A program made the position numbers and the translations under genes. From Myxococcales bacterium (GTDB lineage: Bacteria > Myxococcota_A > Polyangia > Polyangiales > Houyiibacteriaceae), in contig JAHEEE010000031.1 of NCBI GenBank assembly GCA_024640845.1, forward strand, positions 1-44,915: 44,915 nt of DNA, given 5' to 3'. This document shows positions 1 through 8,604 of the stretch, one piece after another. The notes beneath the pieces are model-generated. The model saw only the letters and a program-made list of their open reading frames with translations. It did not search any database and had not been told where the DNA came from. The first letter of the stretch is position 1. Each line of letters opens with the position of its first letter.

Positions 1-99
1 CGTGACCACCTCGCCTGCGTAAATGTCGAGGTCGAGCCCATCGAGGACGACGTTGCGACCGAATGCCTTCTTGAGGCCTCGCACCTCGAACAATGCCAT
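1..99 (-). CDS. ABC transporter ATP-binding protein, N-terminal fragment
   Basis: The window edge cuts this gene; only the first 33 residues are present, starting MALFEVRGLKKAFGRNVV. The pattern of an amphipathic strand, then KxFG, then VLDGLDLDIYAGEVV is the A-loop region that precedes the Walker A motif in ABC ATPases. The P-loop itself lies outside the window. The ATG at 99 has a GGAG about four bases upstream and follows the HiPIP stop by 12 bp, so it is probably the third gene of the dsbD-like/HiPIP operon. The opening resembles ATPases of the MlaF, LolD or CcmA type, but the subfamily cannot be decided from 33 residues. Confidence 0.8.
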   Translation of the reverse strand, partial: MALFEVRGLKKAFGRNVVLDGLDLDIYAGEVVT

Positions 100-111
100 G
101 GCGCTCCGTGC

Positions 112-432
112 TCAGCCCTTTGTGGCCCAGGAGTTACAATATCCGAGCGGATGAATCGGTCCCTTGACGAGAGTGCACTGCCCGCACTGGTTCTCTTTGC
201 CAGCCACGTAAAACGCACAGTTGCCGCAACGCTTGGTGGAGTCATGCGGCGAGCGATCGACATATTGGAGCGCGGCGCGAAGCTCCGCGTCTTGTTCGTT
301 CAAACCGCTCACGTCTTGGCAACTGAACTCGGCCTTCTTGCAAGCGTGAAGCAGGACAGGGGCAGAGCCGAGAACGGTCAAGTGCGCCGTATTTCGCAGC
401 AGGGTTCGTCTCGAAAACGTGTTTTTCCTCAT
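112..432 (-). CDS. High-potential iron-sulfur protein (HiPIP), Tat-exported
   Basis: A 106-residue protein whose C-terminal half carries the HiPIP cysteine spacing: C69-x2-C72-x13-C86-x12-C99, followed by NSW. HiPIPs hold one [4Fe-4S] cluster and carry electrons in the periplasm. The N-terminus has a twin-arginine signal (SRRTLLRN, about residues 7-14) before a hydrophobic stretch, as expected for a protein exported folded with its cluster. The start at 432 is chosen because AGGGTGA lies just upstream; a GTG at 459 would add nine residues and lacks such a site. LHAC at the end of the signal could be an atypical lipobox (Cys31). An extra cysteine (C83) lies close to the third ligand. It is encoded between a DsbD-like protein and an ABC ATPase. 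The family is clear, the redox partner unknown. Confidence 0.85.
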   Translation of the reverse strand: MRKNTFSRRTLLRNTAHLTVLGSAPVLLHACKKAEFSCQDVSGLNEQDAELRAALQYVDRSPHDSTKRCGNCAFYVAGKENQCGQCTLVKGPIHPLGYCNSWATKG

Positions 433-472
433 CGCGTCACCCTGGCGGGAGGCTAGCACGCCATCGCCCCGA

Positions 473-1792
473 TCAGCGAACGTCGCCCATCATTTCGAGG
501 AAGTCGTCGCTTTCTAGCATGCCCGTCACTCGAGCGGCTTCGGAGCCGTCGCTGTGATGAAGCACGACGAGCGGCAGCCCCGGCTGCTCATAGTTCTTGA
601 GGAGCTCCCACTTCTCCTCGGTGGCTTGGTCGGTGCTTAGATCGACGCGCACGGCCACGAAGCGCTGTGCCTCGGCAACCACCCGCGGATCGCTGAGCAC
701 GTCCCGCTCGAGCTCTTGACATGCCCCACACCAATCCGCCCCGAAGTCGACCATCATAGGGCGACCCTGAGTGAGCGCGATCGACTTTCCTGCGTGGAAG
801 TCCTCCGTCCACGTGATGTGGCTTCCCGGCGGGAGGGCTTCTGCATAACCCACGACGCCGAGGATTCCTGCGACACACGCGACGACTCCGACCGCCTTTC
901 GAACGCGTAGCATCAGGGGGCCCCCCTTGAAGGAAAGGTGGACCGCGCCCACGATCACACCGCCTGCGACCAAGCCGAGGGCGACCGCCAGCCAGATCTG
1001 ATCGCGGACGTGAGGCCGAGGGTAGGGCAGGAGGCCGCGAAGGTAGTAGAAGGCAAGCGCCAGCATTGCGATGCCGAAGACGCTCTTGGTCCATTCTACC
1101 CACCGTCCGGACTTCGGCAGCGAGATCGCGAAGGTGCCTACGACCCAGAACAACACACCGATGCCAATCGCATAGACGAACAACCCGAGCGCGCCGAAGC
1201 CCACGTGCCCGGTGGTGGCGACCCAGGTGAGCAACACCGCGAGAACCGGGCCCGTGCAAGGAGCGGCGATCAATCCATTGACGAAACCGAGTACGAACGC
1301 GCCACGAACCCCGAACCCACCGGCTTGCGCGAGCCGGTTTTGCAAGCCGGAGGGCAGGGCCATGTCGAAGAGGCCGAACATGCTGAGGGCCATTACGGTG
1401 AATAAGGCCGCGAGCGCGCCGACGACCCAAGGGCTCGCGAGGGCGCTGCCGAATGCACTCCCGGTCAACGCCGACACCACGCCGAGCGGTGTGAAAAGCG
1501 CGGCAATGCCAAGCACGAATGCGGTCGATAGGAGGGCTGCTTTGCCCCGGCTCTCCGCCTGCCGCGCGCCAAATACGCTGACCGTGATGGCGATCATCGG
1601 GTAGACGCACGGTGTCAGGGATGTCGCCAGCCCTGCGAGGAAGATCAGTCCCAGGGCACCAGCGTAGCTTCCGTTGCGAAGGGCCTCGCTAAAAGGCCTG
1701 GTTAGCTCAGTCAGGGTATCGGCGGACGCATGCAACTCCACGGCCAAAGCGGCGACAAATCCGAGCAAACCAACCCACGCTCCTCGGCGCAT
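473..1792 (-). CDS. DsbD-like thiol:disulfide interchange protein
   Basis: A 439-residue inner-membrane protein. After a signal-like segment (residues 1-24) comes a DsbD/CcdA transmembrane domain of about eight helices. It carries the two signature cysteine motifs LTPCVYP (Cys62) and AAPCTGP (Cys179), which pass electrons from cytoplasmic thioredoxin across the membrane. A C-terminal thioredoxin-like domain has WCGAC (Cys355/Cys358). The N-terminal periplasmic alpha domain of E. coli DsbD is missing, as in many short DsbD proteins. The frame remains open upstream to 1900, but the ATG at 1792 directly precedes the signal sequence and leaves room for the divergent gene at 1863, although its ribosome-binding site is weak. 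The HiPIP gene follows after about 40 bp, so the likely client is an extracytoplasmic redox or cytochrome-maturation protein. Confidence 0.88.
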   Translation of the reverse strand: MRRGAWVGLLGFVAALAVELHASADTLTELTRPFSEALRNGSYAGALGLIFLAGLATSLTPCVYPMIAITVSVFGARQAESRGKAALLSTAFVLGIAALFTPLGVVSALTGSAFGSALASPWVVGALAALFTVMALSMFGLFDMALPSGLQNRLAQAGGFGVRGAFVLGFVNGLIAAPCTGPVLAVLLTWVATTGHVGFGALGLFVYAIGIGVLFWVVGTFAISLPKSGRWVEWTKSVFGIAMLALAFYYLRGLLPYPRPHVRDQIWLAVALGLVAGGVIVGAVHLSFKGGPLMLRVRKAVGVVACVAGILGVVGYAEALPPGSHITWTEDFHAGKSIALTQGRPMMVDFGADWCGACQELERDVLSDPRVVAEAQRFVAVRVDLSTDQATEEKWELLKNYEQPGLPLVVLHHSDGSEAARVTGMLESDDFLEMMGDVR

Positions 1793-1862
1793 CCCGGAAC
1801 TATGGTGCTCGTTTGGTTGACCGTCCACGAACCTGGGACGTAGCCTTTTCTCGGGGAACACT

Positions 1863-2417
1863 TTGCCGCTACTTTTCCTGCTGTTTGTCGCCATCGCCAC
1901 GGGAGGGCTTTCCGCCTATGCCGGCCGTGACGAGATTCGCCACTCCGGTGAAGCAATGTGGCGAACGGAGGCGTTTCTCGCCTATGCGCTCTTCGTAGGC
2001 TTGGTCCTCCTGCCAACGGTCATCTACTTCTACGTATTTCATGGCGATTGGTTTCTCTTTTACTGGATCGACACGGGGCGCGCCCCTTGGGTGTGGGGCT
2101 TCGCCGCCGTGCTGCTCGTGCTCGGCGCAGCCTTCGGGGGCTTTCGCATCGCGGTGGCTCTCTGCCGGGCGTCTCGCGACGTTGCCGCCCGCCGGATCAC
2201 CATTGTGGCGGCTATCATGGGAATTGCGGTTTGGCCGCTTGGGTGGCAGCGCCTCTCCGTCGTGGGGTCGCATCGCCAGTTTACGCGCGACTACGGGCTC
2301 TTAGGCTTCTTTTCCAGCCCTGCCTTCTACTCGGGGGTCGCGATGCTGCTAGTCGCCTGTGGCGCGTTCGCGTGGATTGTGTATCGGATCGACCGACAAA
2401 CTCGCGACACGGTGTGA
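1863..2417 (+). CDS. Small integral membrane protein, unknown function
   Basis: A 184-residue protein with about four or five hydrophobic helices: residues 1-20, 37-60, 74-95, 110-125 and 155-175. No family motif is recognised. The start would be TTG at 1863 (MPLLFLLFVAIATGG), which puts a hydrophobic segment first. A start further downstream would remove that segment. It is divergent from the dsbD-like gene (70 bp between starts, so shared promoter space) and converges on the TPR gene, ending 14 bp before that gene's stop. Third codon positions are strongly G/C and the helices are clean, so I take it as a real gene. No function can be assigned. Confidence 0.6.
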   Translation: MPLLFLLFVAIATGGLSAYAGRDEIRHSGEAMWRTEAFLAYALFVGLVLLPTVIYFYVFHGDWFLFYWIDTGRAPWVWGFAAVLLVLGAAFGGFRIAVALCRASRDVAARRITIVAAIMGIAVWPLGWQRLSVVGSHRQFTRDYGLLGFFSSPAFYSGVAMLLVACGAFAWIVYRIDRQTRDTV

Positions 2418-2431
2418 GCACGGCCCGCGGA

Positions 2432-5400
2432 TCACGCGGTAAGCAGCCCCATGTGCTCGCGTAGGTGCATAGCCGCGGGGGATGCCCAGAACTTCATCGC
2501 GTCCACGAACGTCGGGTGAGAGTCGAAAGTCTCGCCTTCGGCTTCGCGCTCGGGCGCAATTCGACTTCGTATGTCTTGCACCAGCGGCTCGAGATCGTCG
2601 CAGAGCAAGAGCGCCACGCGCGTCGCGGTCCGATGCGCGGCGTTCGCCCACCGGTCGAACTTCACGCGCCGTGCCTGTGCATAGGCTAGCGCTGCATCGC
2701 GAACGAGACGTCGATCGCGACGCGGGATCGCGCGCTGGAGACGGCGCGTTTGCTCGTTGAGGAACTCCTCGCTGGTCAGCCCGGAGCCGAAGTCTGGCTT
2801 CACGATGCGAGCCGCGGACGCGAGTAAGACGTCGAGCTCCCGTGGCGTGAGTTTCTCGATCGCTTGGTATCCCCGCGCGATCTGGGTCATCGGGCGCGCC
2901 AGGGCGAACGTTTGCGACCGCGGGTCCTTCTCCATGATGGTCGCGGGAACTAGCACCGCCGGATGAACGCCCAGCTCGATGGTGATGTCGCGATTCCGGA
3001 CCCGATGCAGAAACAAATCGAAATGACTGATCTCGAGAGCAGCCGCGATTTGATTCGCGATCTCGCGGAGGGGGTGATTGGCTTCGGTTGGGAGTCGGTC
3101 GCGTGTCGCGAGCCCGTAGCTTTGGAGCTCGGGCGGATACAGCTTTGCGAGCGAAGGTCCAAGCGCCGCGAGCAGAGCGCCCGCTGCTGCGTCCTCCGGG
3201 CGGGGCGTGCCGAGCTGCTCCAGCACAGCGCCGCGCAAAGACCTCGGCCGCACGCGTGCGGGCCTCGGATCAATCGCGTCGACTCGTTCGCGGTCGTGTT
3301 CGTCGTCCACGCCGAGGGCGAGCAGGGGAAGCGTCGCGATTCTCGTTTCTCGCGGCCTGCCTTCGGCTTCGTAGGTGTTCGCGAGCTCCCGCCACACCTC
3401 TTGGCGCATCGGATCGTGTGTCAGTACGGCTTGCAGTTGCTCGACCGCGGCGGCGCTCTCACCTCGGGCGCGCAGACGCACGGCAAGCTCGCGTCGAAGG
3501 TCGGCATTCGCGACGCCTTCCTCGAGTCGGTCGCGCAAAGCCGCGATCGCCGCATGCTCGTCGCGGCAGTGATCCGACAAAATGCGTGCGACCTCGAGCC
3601 CCGCAGTGACACGGCCCTCTTCGCCATCGGCCTGGTATTGGTCGAGTGCCTCCGCGTAGTGCCGCCAATCGTCTGGGGTCTCACAGAGATCTTCGAGCGC
3701 GCGCGCCGCCTCGCTGCCGGGGCCATCGAAGACGACCGCACGCCGCAAGGCGGCTTTGGCCTCGCCGTCGTCTCCTGCCGCGTGCTCGAGCTGACCTAGG
3801 CGCACGAGCGCGTCGCTACGGGCCTCCTCACCACTCACTTCGAGCAGGTGACGGGTCACCTGCAGCGCTTCCGAAACCTGCCCCAGCGCCTCGTGGACGA
3901 GCGAGAGCTCTCCGAGCGCCGCTGCATCGGTCGGATCCGACGCAAGAGCGGACTCGACGTGCCGAAGCGCTTTCTCGGGGGCCTGCAGACGCTCGCGATA
4001 GAGCCGCGAGAGGTTGATCAACACACGCTGCGCGAGGCTGTGGCCCGGGGCAGCCGCCAGGAGCTGCTCCATCGTGGCGGCCGCTTCGTGCCAGCTCTCA
4101 GTCGACTCGAAGTGCCGAGCCAGCCGTTCGAGTGCATCGAGATGTCGAGGCTCCACCTTGAGCACTCGCTGCAACGTGCGAATCGCCGCGGGAACTCTGC
4201 CGAGCTCCTCGCTTTGGATCCGAGCCACGATCAACCAAAGCTCGCTCGCTCTGTCGATCGAGCCCGCGGAGGAGGCGGCCTGCGTCAACCTGTCGACCAG
4301 CGTCGACCAGTCACGGTCGATCGTCAGTACGTCGATCAGTCCGTCGGCAGCGCTTTCGGAGTCCGGCCAAAGCTCTAGCGCTTGCTCGAAGTCCCTCCGG
4401 GCCCCGTCGTGATCGCCAACCCTTTGCAATCGAACGAATGCGCTTTGTACGAACAGCTCGGACGCCGCTTTCGGGTCCCTCTCCGCTTCGGCCTCGCGAC
4501 GAAGGGCATCGACGAGCGCCGTCGGGTCGTCGGTCTCTTGAGCGACACGGGTGAGTCCTCGGGCCGCACCGATGTGATGAGGATCCGCGATTGTCGCCGC
4601 CCGGAATTGCTCGATGGCTTCGGCGTCTTCCAAACCTTCGAATTGCTCCGCGAGTCGAGCGCGGTGGGACGCGGCAACCATGGGATCGTGAGCAGACTGC
4701 GCCATGAGGGCGTCGACCTCTTTCACGAGATCCATATCGCGCCGGCTCGCGGCCAGTCGTTCGAGCTCCAACAACGCGCCGAGGTCCGAAGGGTTCGCTT
4801 CGACAATGCGACGATACGCACTGACGACGTCTTCGTACTCGCCCAGCCCCTGATGCTCGAGCAGACGCGCGAGCTCGTATAGCGCAGCGGTGCGCCCGCC
4901 CGAGTTTCCAAGCACATCGGCCATCGCGCCATAGATGGCACACAGGGATTCCCATGCGCCCACCTGACGGTAGAGTTGCTCCAATGCGAGCAGCGCGCCT
5001 AGATGCTTGTCGTCGATCGTGAGCACATCTTCCCAGGCTTGGATCGCCTGACGATGCTTGTCTTGGCGTTCCAGCACCTGCGCCTTGCGCGCGAAGAGCG
5101 CGATTCTCTGTCCAGGATCGTCGGCAAGCTTGATCTCTCGCTCGAGGTCGGCGAGCAGATGCGTCCAGTCTTGCTCCTCGGCGCGAACACGGGCCAACGC
5201 GTCGACGGCCGGTCGATAGCCTGGATCGGCGGACACGGCTGCTTCATACGAGGTAGCGGCCTTGGCCCGATCGTGAAGATGCTCCTCGTACACTTGCCCA
5301 AGCAGGAACGCGGCGCGTGCGCGTACTTGGGCAGCGCCCGAGCTCCGGAGCTGCAGCTCGAGGACGTCGACCAGCTCGTCCCATGCGCCGCGTTCGCGAA

Positions 5401-7507
5401 GCTGCCGGGAGAGCTCTTGCAGTGACGGCGCGTGCCCTGGATCCACTTTGATGGCCTCGCGGTGATATCGAAGGGCATCGTCGTCGCTGCCGAGTCGATC
5501 TCGTGAGATTTCGGCCATCTTCTGCAGCAAGGCAACGCGCCTCGCCTTGCCCGACGTCAGGCGCAGCTCCTGTTCGTAGACGTCGAGCAGATCGTTCCAG
5601 CGGCCCGCGGCGTAGTAGAGGCGCCCCAAGCTCGAGAGCGTCGGCACGTGGCGCGCGTCCTTTTCGAGACCACGACGATAGCGTGCGATAGCCTCGTCGC
5701 GATCCTCGAGCTGCTCGTCCAAGACTTCACCTGCGCGATGGAGCAACGCGACCAAGCGGTCCCGCTCGACCGTGAGCTCGATTTCGTAGTCGAGTGCTTC
5801 GAGAAGCTCGCGCGGCCGGTGCGCCCGCGATGCAGAGCGCTGCCAAGCGTGTACGGCGGCGAGATTGCTCGCGTCCTGCTGTAGGACGCGCTTGTACGTC
5901 TGAGCAGCCAGCGCGTGCTCTCCGAGCACGTCCTCGTAGAGTTGCGCGATTTTGAAGAGGTACGAGACGGCGCGTGTGCCGGTCGCCCGGTCGAGCGCGT
6001 TCTCGTAGAGCTGGACCAGTTCCTTCGGCTTGTTCACGTCCGACAAGAGCCGCGCGAGCGCCTTGAATGCAGTTGTGTGCTCCGGCATCGCGTTGAGCGC
6101 GCGATGATAGTGCTCGATCGCGTCGTCGACCGCTTGCAGCTTGGCTTCGTAGATCTCCGCGGCTCGCGCGTGCGAGTCTGCTCGACGCTGTGCATCAGTC
6201 GTATACCGCGCCTCCTGCAGGCACATGTCGATGAGCTTCGGCCAAGCCCCGCGCACTCGGTACAGCAGGCTGAGTGCCTGGAGGCTCGACAAGGAGGTCG
6301 GATCCAACTGCACGGCTCGTTCGTGCCAGGCGATGGCCTGGTCGACGTCGCCGAGCTCCTCCTCGTACAGGCGGGCAATGCGTTGGGTATAGGTCAGCCG
6401 CTCCGCTGCGTCCTCGGTCGCTTCGGTGAGCGCCTCGAGCGTTTCGACCAGCGCTTGTAGCTGTTGTCCCGCTTGGTAGTGCCGCGCGAGCTCGCCGAGG
6501 GTCAGTGGGTCGCCCGGTTGCAGGCTTCGCGCCTGTTCGAGCAATCGGATCGCCTCGTCGCGGTTCCCGAGGTGTTCCGCGTTGATGCGGGCCGCCCGGT
6601 AGAGCGATGAGGCCTTCAGGGCAGGCTCGGTCGCGAGCTGGGCCTCGGCCTCGAGGGTACGGATCAAATCCCTCCAGCGATGCTGTCCGTAATACAGACG
6701 TTTCAATGCCTGTACGGCGATGCTGGCCCGGGGATCGAGCTGCAGCGCGGTCTCGTAGAGCTCGGCGGCCTGCTCGGGGCGCTGTTGTCTGGTTTCGATT
6801 AACTGTGCGCGCCGGATGATCAATGCGGCTCGATGCGAGTCGTCAGAGGCGGCGGCGTTCGCGAGCTCCGCCAGGTTGCGGTCTACGTCCGACCAGCTTT
6901 GTTTCGCGTACGAGCGTTGCTCTGTCGCGCCGAGGATGGCCGCGTGGGAGCGGTCGAGCGCGCGCGCAGTGAGATACGCCTCCGTTGCGGCCTCGCGATT
7001 GCCGAGGACATCCTCGAGTAACCTGCCCTTCAAGAGGAATAGCGTCGCCTTGTCACGAGGGTGACGCGTGACGCGCGCCTCCGCATCGAAGAGCTCGAGC
7101 GCTTCCGAGAACATTCGCCCGCCGACGAGAAGCCGCCGCGCGGCTCGTATCGCAGGGACGTAGTCGGGCGCCCGTTCGAGGGATGCCTGGTAGTATTGAA
7201 GCGCACGTCGGTTGTCTTCGAGGGTCGTTTCGCAGGTCCGCGCCATCTCGAAGAGCAAGCGCGCGGCCCGTCGGACGTCAGGTTGACCTTGAAGCTCGCG
7301 CTCGCATTCCTCCACCCAGGATCGTGCACGACGGGTGCGGTCGATACGGGGCTTCGTCGCCGCAGGTCGCGGCGCCGCTGGAGGCTCGGGAGGAGGCGGG
7401 ACCGTCGGAGGCACTACGGAGACCGGCTCTTCGACGAGGTCGTCTTGAGCCAGCTCCTCCGTGGCATCGCGGTGCAAAGCCGTAATCTCCCCTTCCTCGA
7501 AACCCAT
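2432..7507 (-). CDS. Giant tetratricopeptide-repeat protein (1691 aa)
   Basis: A 1691-residue, probably cytoplasmic protein; no signal peptide or membrane segment is visible. Residues 1-50 form an acidic and then proline-rich leader (PPTVPPPPEPP). From about residue 80 to 1390 it is an almost unbroken array of TPR-like helix pairs, with recurrent phrases such as A-x-x-x-Y-x-x-A-L-x-x-D-P and LARLYE. The last 290 residues are not TPR and form a distinct, more compact domain containing ELDVLLASAARIVKPDFGSG. Such arrays act as protein-binding scaffolds. The start is ATG at 7507. The RpoH-like sigma gene ends 84 bp upstream on the same strand, so the two could be co-transcribed. Long TPR proteins of this style are frequent in myxobacteria. 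No partner or role can be named. Confidence 0.85.
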   Translation of the reverse strand: MGFEEGEITALHRDATEELAQDDLVEEPVSVVPPTVPPPPEPPAAPRPAATKPRIDRTRRARSWVEECERELQGQPDVRRAARLLFEMARTCETTLEDNRRALQYYQASLERAPDYVPAIRAARRLLVGGRMFSEALELFDAEARVTRHPRDKATLFLLKGRLLEDVLGNREAATEAYLTARALDRSHAAILGATEQRSYAKQSWSDVDRNLAELANAAASDDSHRAALIIRRAQLIETRQQRPEQAAELYETALQLDPRASIAVQALKRLYYGQHRWRDLIRTLEAEAQLATEPALKASSLYRAARINAEHLGNRDEAIRLLEQARSLQPGDPLTLGELARHYQAGQQLQALVETLEALTEATEDAAERLTYTQRIARLYEEELGDVDQAIAWHERAVQLDPTSLSSLQALSLLYRVRGAWPKLIDMCLQEARYTTDAQRRADSHARAAEIYEAKLQAVDDAIEHYHRALNAMPEHTTAFKALARLLSDVNKPKELVQLYENALDRATGTRAVSYLFKIAQLYEDVLGEHALAAQTYKRVLQQDASNLAAVHAWQRSASRAHRPRELLEALDYEIELTVERDRLVALLHRAGEVLDEQLEDRDEAIARYRRGLEKDARHVPTLSSLGRLYYAAGRWNDLLDVYEQELRLTSGKARRVALLQKMAEISRDRLGSDDDALRYHREAIKVDPGHAPSLQELSRQLRERGAWDELVDVLELQLRSSGAAQVRARAAFLLGQVYEEHLHDRAKAATSYEAAVSADPGYRPAVDALARVRAEEQDWTHLLADLEREIKLADDPGQRIALFARKAQVLERQDKHRQAIQAWEDVLTIDDKHLGALLALEQLYRQVGAWESLCAIYGAMADVLGNSGGRTAALYELARLLEHQGLGEYEDVVSAYRRIVEANPSDLGALLELERLAASRRDMDLVKEVDALMAQSAHDPMVAASHRARLAEQFEGLEDAEAIEQFRAATIADPHHIGAARGLTRVAQETDDPTALVDALRREAEAERDPKAASELFVQSAFVRLQRVGDHDGARRDFEQALELWPDSESAADGLIDVLTIDRDWSTLVDRLTQAASSAGSIDRASELWLIVARIQSEELGRVPAAIRTLQRVLKVEPRHLDALERLARHFESTESWHEAAATMEQLLAAAPGHSLAQRVLINLSRLYRERLQAPEKALRHVESALASDPTDAAALGELSLVHEALGQVSEALQVTRHLLEVSGEEARSDALVRLGQLEHAAGDDGEAKAALRRAVVFDGPGSEAARALEDLCETPDDWRHYAEALDQYQADGEEGRVTAGLEVARILSDHCRDEHAAIAALRDRLEEGVANADLRRELAVRLRARGESAAAVEQLQAVLTHDPMRQEVWRELANTYEAEGRPRETRIATLPLLALGVDDEHDRERVDAIDPRPARVRPRSLRGAVLEQLGTPRPEDAAAGALLAALGPSLAKLYPPELQSYGLATRDRLPTEANHPLREIANQIAAALEISHFDLFLHRVRNRDITIELGVHPAVLVPATIMEKDPRSQTFALARPMTQIARGYQAIEKLTPRELDVLLASAARIVKPDFGSGLTSEEFLNEQTRRLQRAIPRRDRRLVRDAALAYAQARRVKFDRWANAAHRTATRVALLLCDDLEPLVQDIRSRIAPEREAEGETFDSHPTFVDAMKFWASPAAMHLREHMGLLTA

Positions 7508-7508
7508 C

Positions 7509-7587
7509 GTAGACTACATGCTACCCCGGCTCCGCGGAGTACGCATCGGTCCTCGCAAGGTGAGGAGATACCCTACACCTGTACAGG
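7509..7587. promoter_or_regulatory. Small palindromes between the sigma gene and the TPR gene
   Basis: The 84-bp gap holds two perfect 10-bp palindromes, CTCCGCGGAG (7530-7539) and CCTGTACAGG (7578-7587), plus the short inverted repeat GTAGACTAC (7509-7517). The CCTGTACAGG site lies five bases past the sigma-gene stop and is flanked by GGGTA/TACCC outer arms. No T-run follows on the minus strand, so this is not a typical terminator. The sites could be operators for the TPR gene or attenuating RNA structure. This is seen directly in the sequence; function is inferred. Confidence 0.3.
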
Positions 7588-7591
7588 GGTA

Positions 7592-8428
7592 CTAGGCTGC
7601 GGGCGCCAGGTCTTTGAGCTCGTCGGCCAGTTTGCGCTTCGCGCGCGCCTCGAGCTGTCGAGCACGCTCTCGGCTCACGCCAAGCTCCCGACCGAGTGAA
7701 GCCAACGAAGCGGAGTCGTCACTCAGAATCCGCTTCTCGACGATGAGTCGCTCTCGATCATCGAGCACGGAGAGCGCGCCGGCCAGTCGTGTCTGAATCC
7801 CGCTCTGACGTCGTCTCCGGGCGACGGCCACGTCCTGCGGCTCCGCAGAGCCAGGCAGCATCTCGACGAGCGTCGAATCGGAGTCGTGATACGCGGGAGC
7901 ATCGAGCGAGATCTCGCGCTGATCGAGACGGCGCAAAAGCTCCGTCATCTTCACCTTCGTGGTGTCGAAGTCGGACGCGAGCCGTTCGATCAACTCGTCC
8001 GGATCTGCGATCACGTTCGACAGGCGAGCCCGCTCACGACGGAGTCGAAAGAATAGCTTCGAGCGGAAAGGGCCCGAACCGGCGCCCACCATCGTACTCG
8101 AACGGACGACCGCCTCGAGGACGAAGGCGCGGATCCAGTAGCCCGCGTAGGTGACGAATCGAGTCCCGCGGTGTGGATCGAACTTGCGAACTGCCGTCAC
8201 CAGGCCGACGCTGCCTTCAGCGATGAGGTCGCCGAGCGTCACACCGTAGCGGCGGTACTGAAGCGCAATCGCGACCACGTAACGGAGGTTCGCTTCCACC
8301 AGCTTGTCAGCAGCGGCTTGGTCGCCCTTGGCCACGCGGAGGGCGAGTTGGTGCTCGTCTTCGCGGGAGAGCTTGGGGATGGCTCGAACTTGCTGGATGT
8401 ATCGGTCGAGGGAGGCGGATGACTGCAT
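7592..8428 (-). CDS. RNA polymerase sigma factor, RpoH-like (sigma-32 group)
   Basis: A 278-residue group 2/3 sigma factor. Region 2 is intact: DLIAEGSVGLVTAVRKFDPH at about 67-86, then RFVTYAGYWIRAFVLE. It is followed by RSKLFFRLR (122-130), which matches the RpoH box of heat-shock sigma factors. Region 4.2 near residue 250 has the helix-turn-helix LGRELGVSRERARQLE. Region 1.1 is absent, as expected for RpoH. Family members direct core polymerase to heat-shock or development promoters; myxobacteria have several RpoH-like paralogues. The ATG at 8428 has AGGAAC at the right spacing. The upstream gap holds an unusual array of phased heptamers, suggesting activation or repression by a response regulator. 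It is located just before the giant TPR gene on the same strand. Whether this is the main heat-shock sigma or a paralogue is not resolved. Confidence 0.88.
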   Translation of the reverse strand: MQSSASLDRYIQQVRAIPKLSREDEHQLALRVAKGDQAAADKLVEANLRYVVAIALQYRRYGVTLGDLIAEGSVGLVTAVRKFDPHRGTRFVTYAGYWIRAFVLEAVVRSSTMVGAGSGPFRSKLFFRLRRERARLSNVIADPDELIERLASDFDTTKVKMTELLRRLDQREISLDAPAYHDSDSTLVEMLPGSAEPQDVAVARRRRQSGIQTRLAGALSVLDDRERLIVEKRILSDDSASLASLGRELGVSRERARQLEARAKRKLADELKDLAPAA

Positions 8429-8484
8429 GATGAGTTCCTGTATGCGTAGGGTTACGTTACGTTACGGGAGAAAGTCAATACGCG

Positions 8485-8561
8485 TTGTCTAACTCTTGTC
8501 TAGGGACGTTATGGAACTTCCTGGACAAGAGCGCAAGTAAATTTAGACAAGACATGGACAA
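8485..8561. promoter_or_regulatory. Phased heptamer array (PhoB-box-like) upstream of the sigma gene
   Basis: Two TTGTCTA heptamers (8485-8491 and 8496-8502) start 11 bp apart. On the other strand three copies of T(A/G)GACAA start at 8522, 8544 and 8555, all in 11-bp register. CTCTTGTCTAG (8493-8503) and CTGGACAAGAG (8521-8531) form an 11-bp inverted repeat with one G-T mismatch and a 17-base spacer. Seven-base units at 11-bp period are the layout known for OmpR/PhoB-type winged-helix response regulators; the word itself is close to, but not the same as, the E. coli pho box. A TTGACT lies at 8473-8478 (minus) and three tandem GTTAC units at 8451-8465, between the array and the start codon. 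No T-run follows on the minus strand, so it is not a terminator for the Fe-S gene. Confidence 0.5.
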
Positions 8562-8604
8562 TAAATTGCCATGCTCGTCTACTGTGCTGAAATGAAAAGG
8601 GAAA

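Noticed and set aside
588-1610. 340-codon open frame within the dsbD-like gene, same strand, other frame
   Set aside because: Arg-rich product typical of an out-of-frame reading; the DsbD frame has clear motifs.
8451-8465. Three tandem GTTAC units
   Set aside because: Too short for a CRISPR or a minisatellite; kept only as a detail of the sigma-gene leader.
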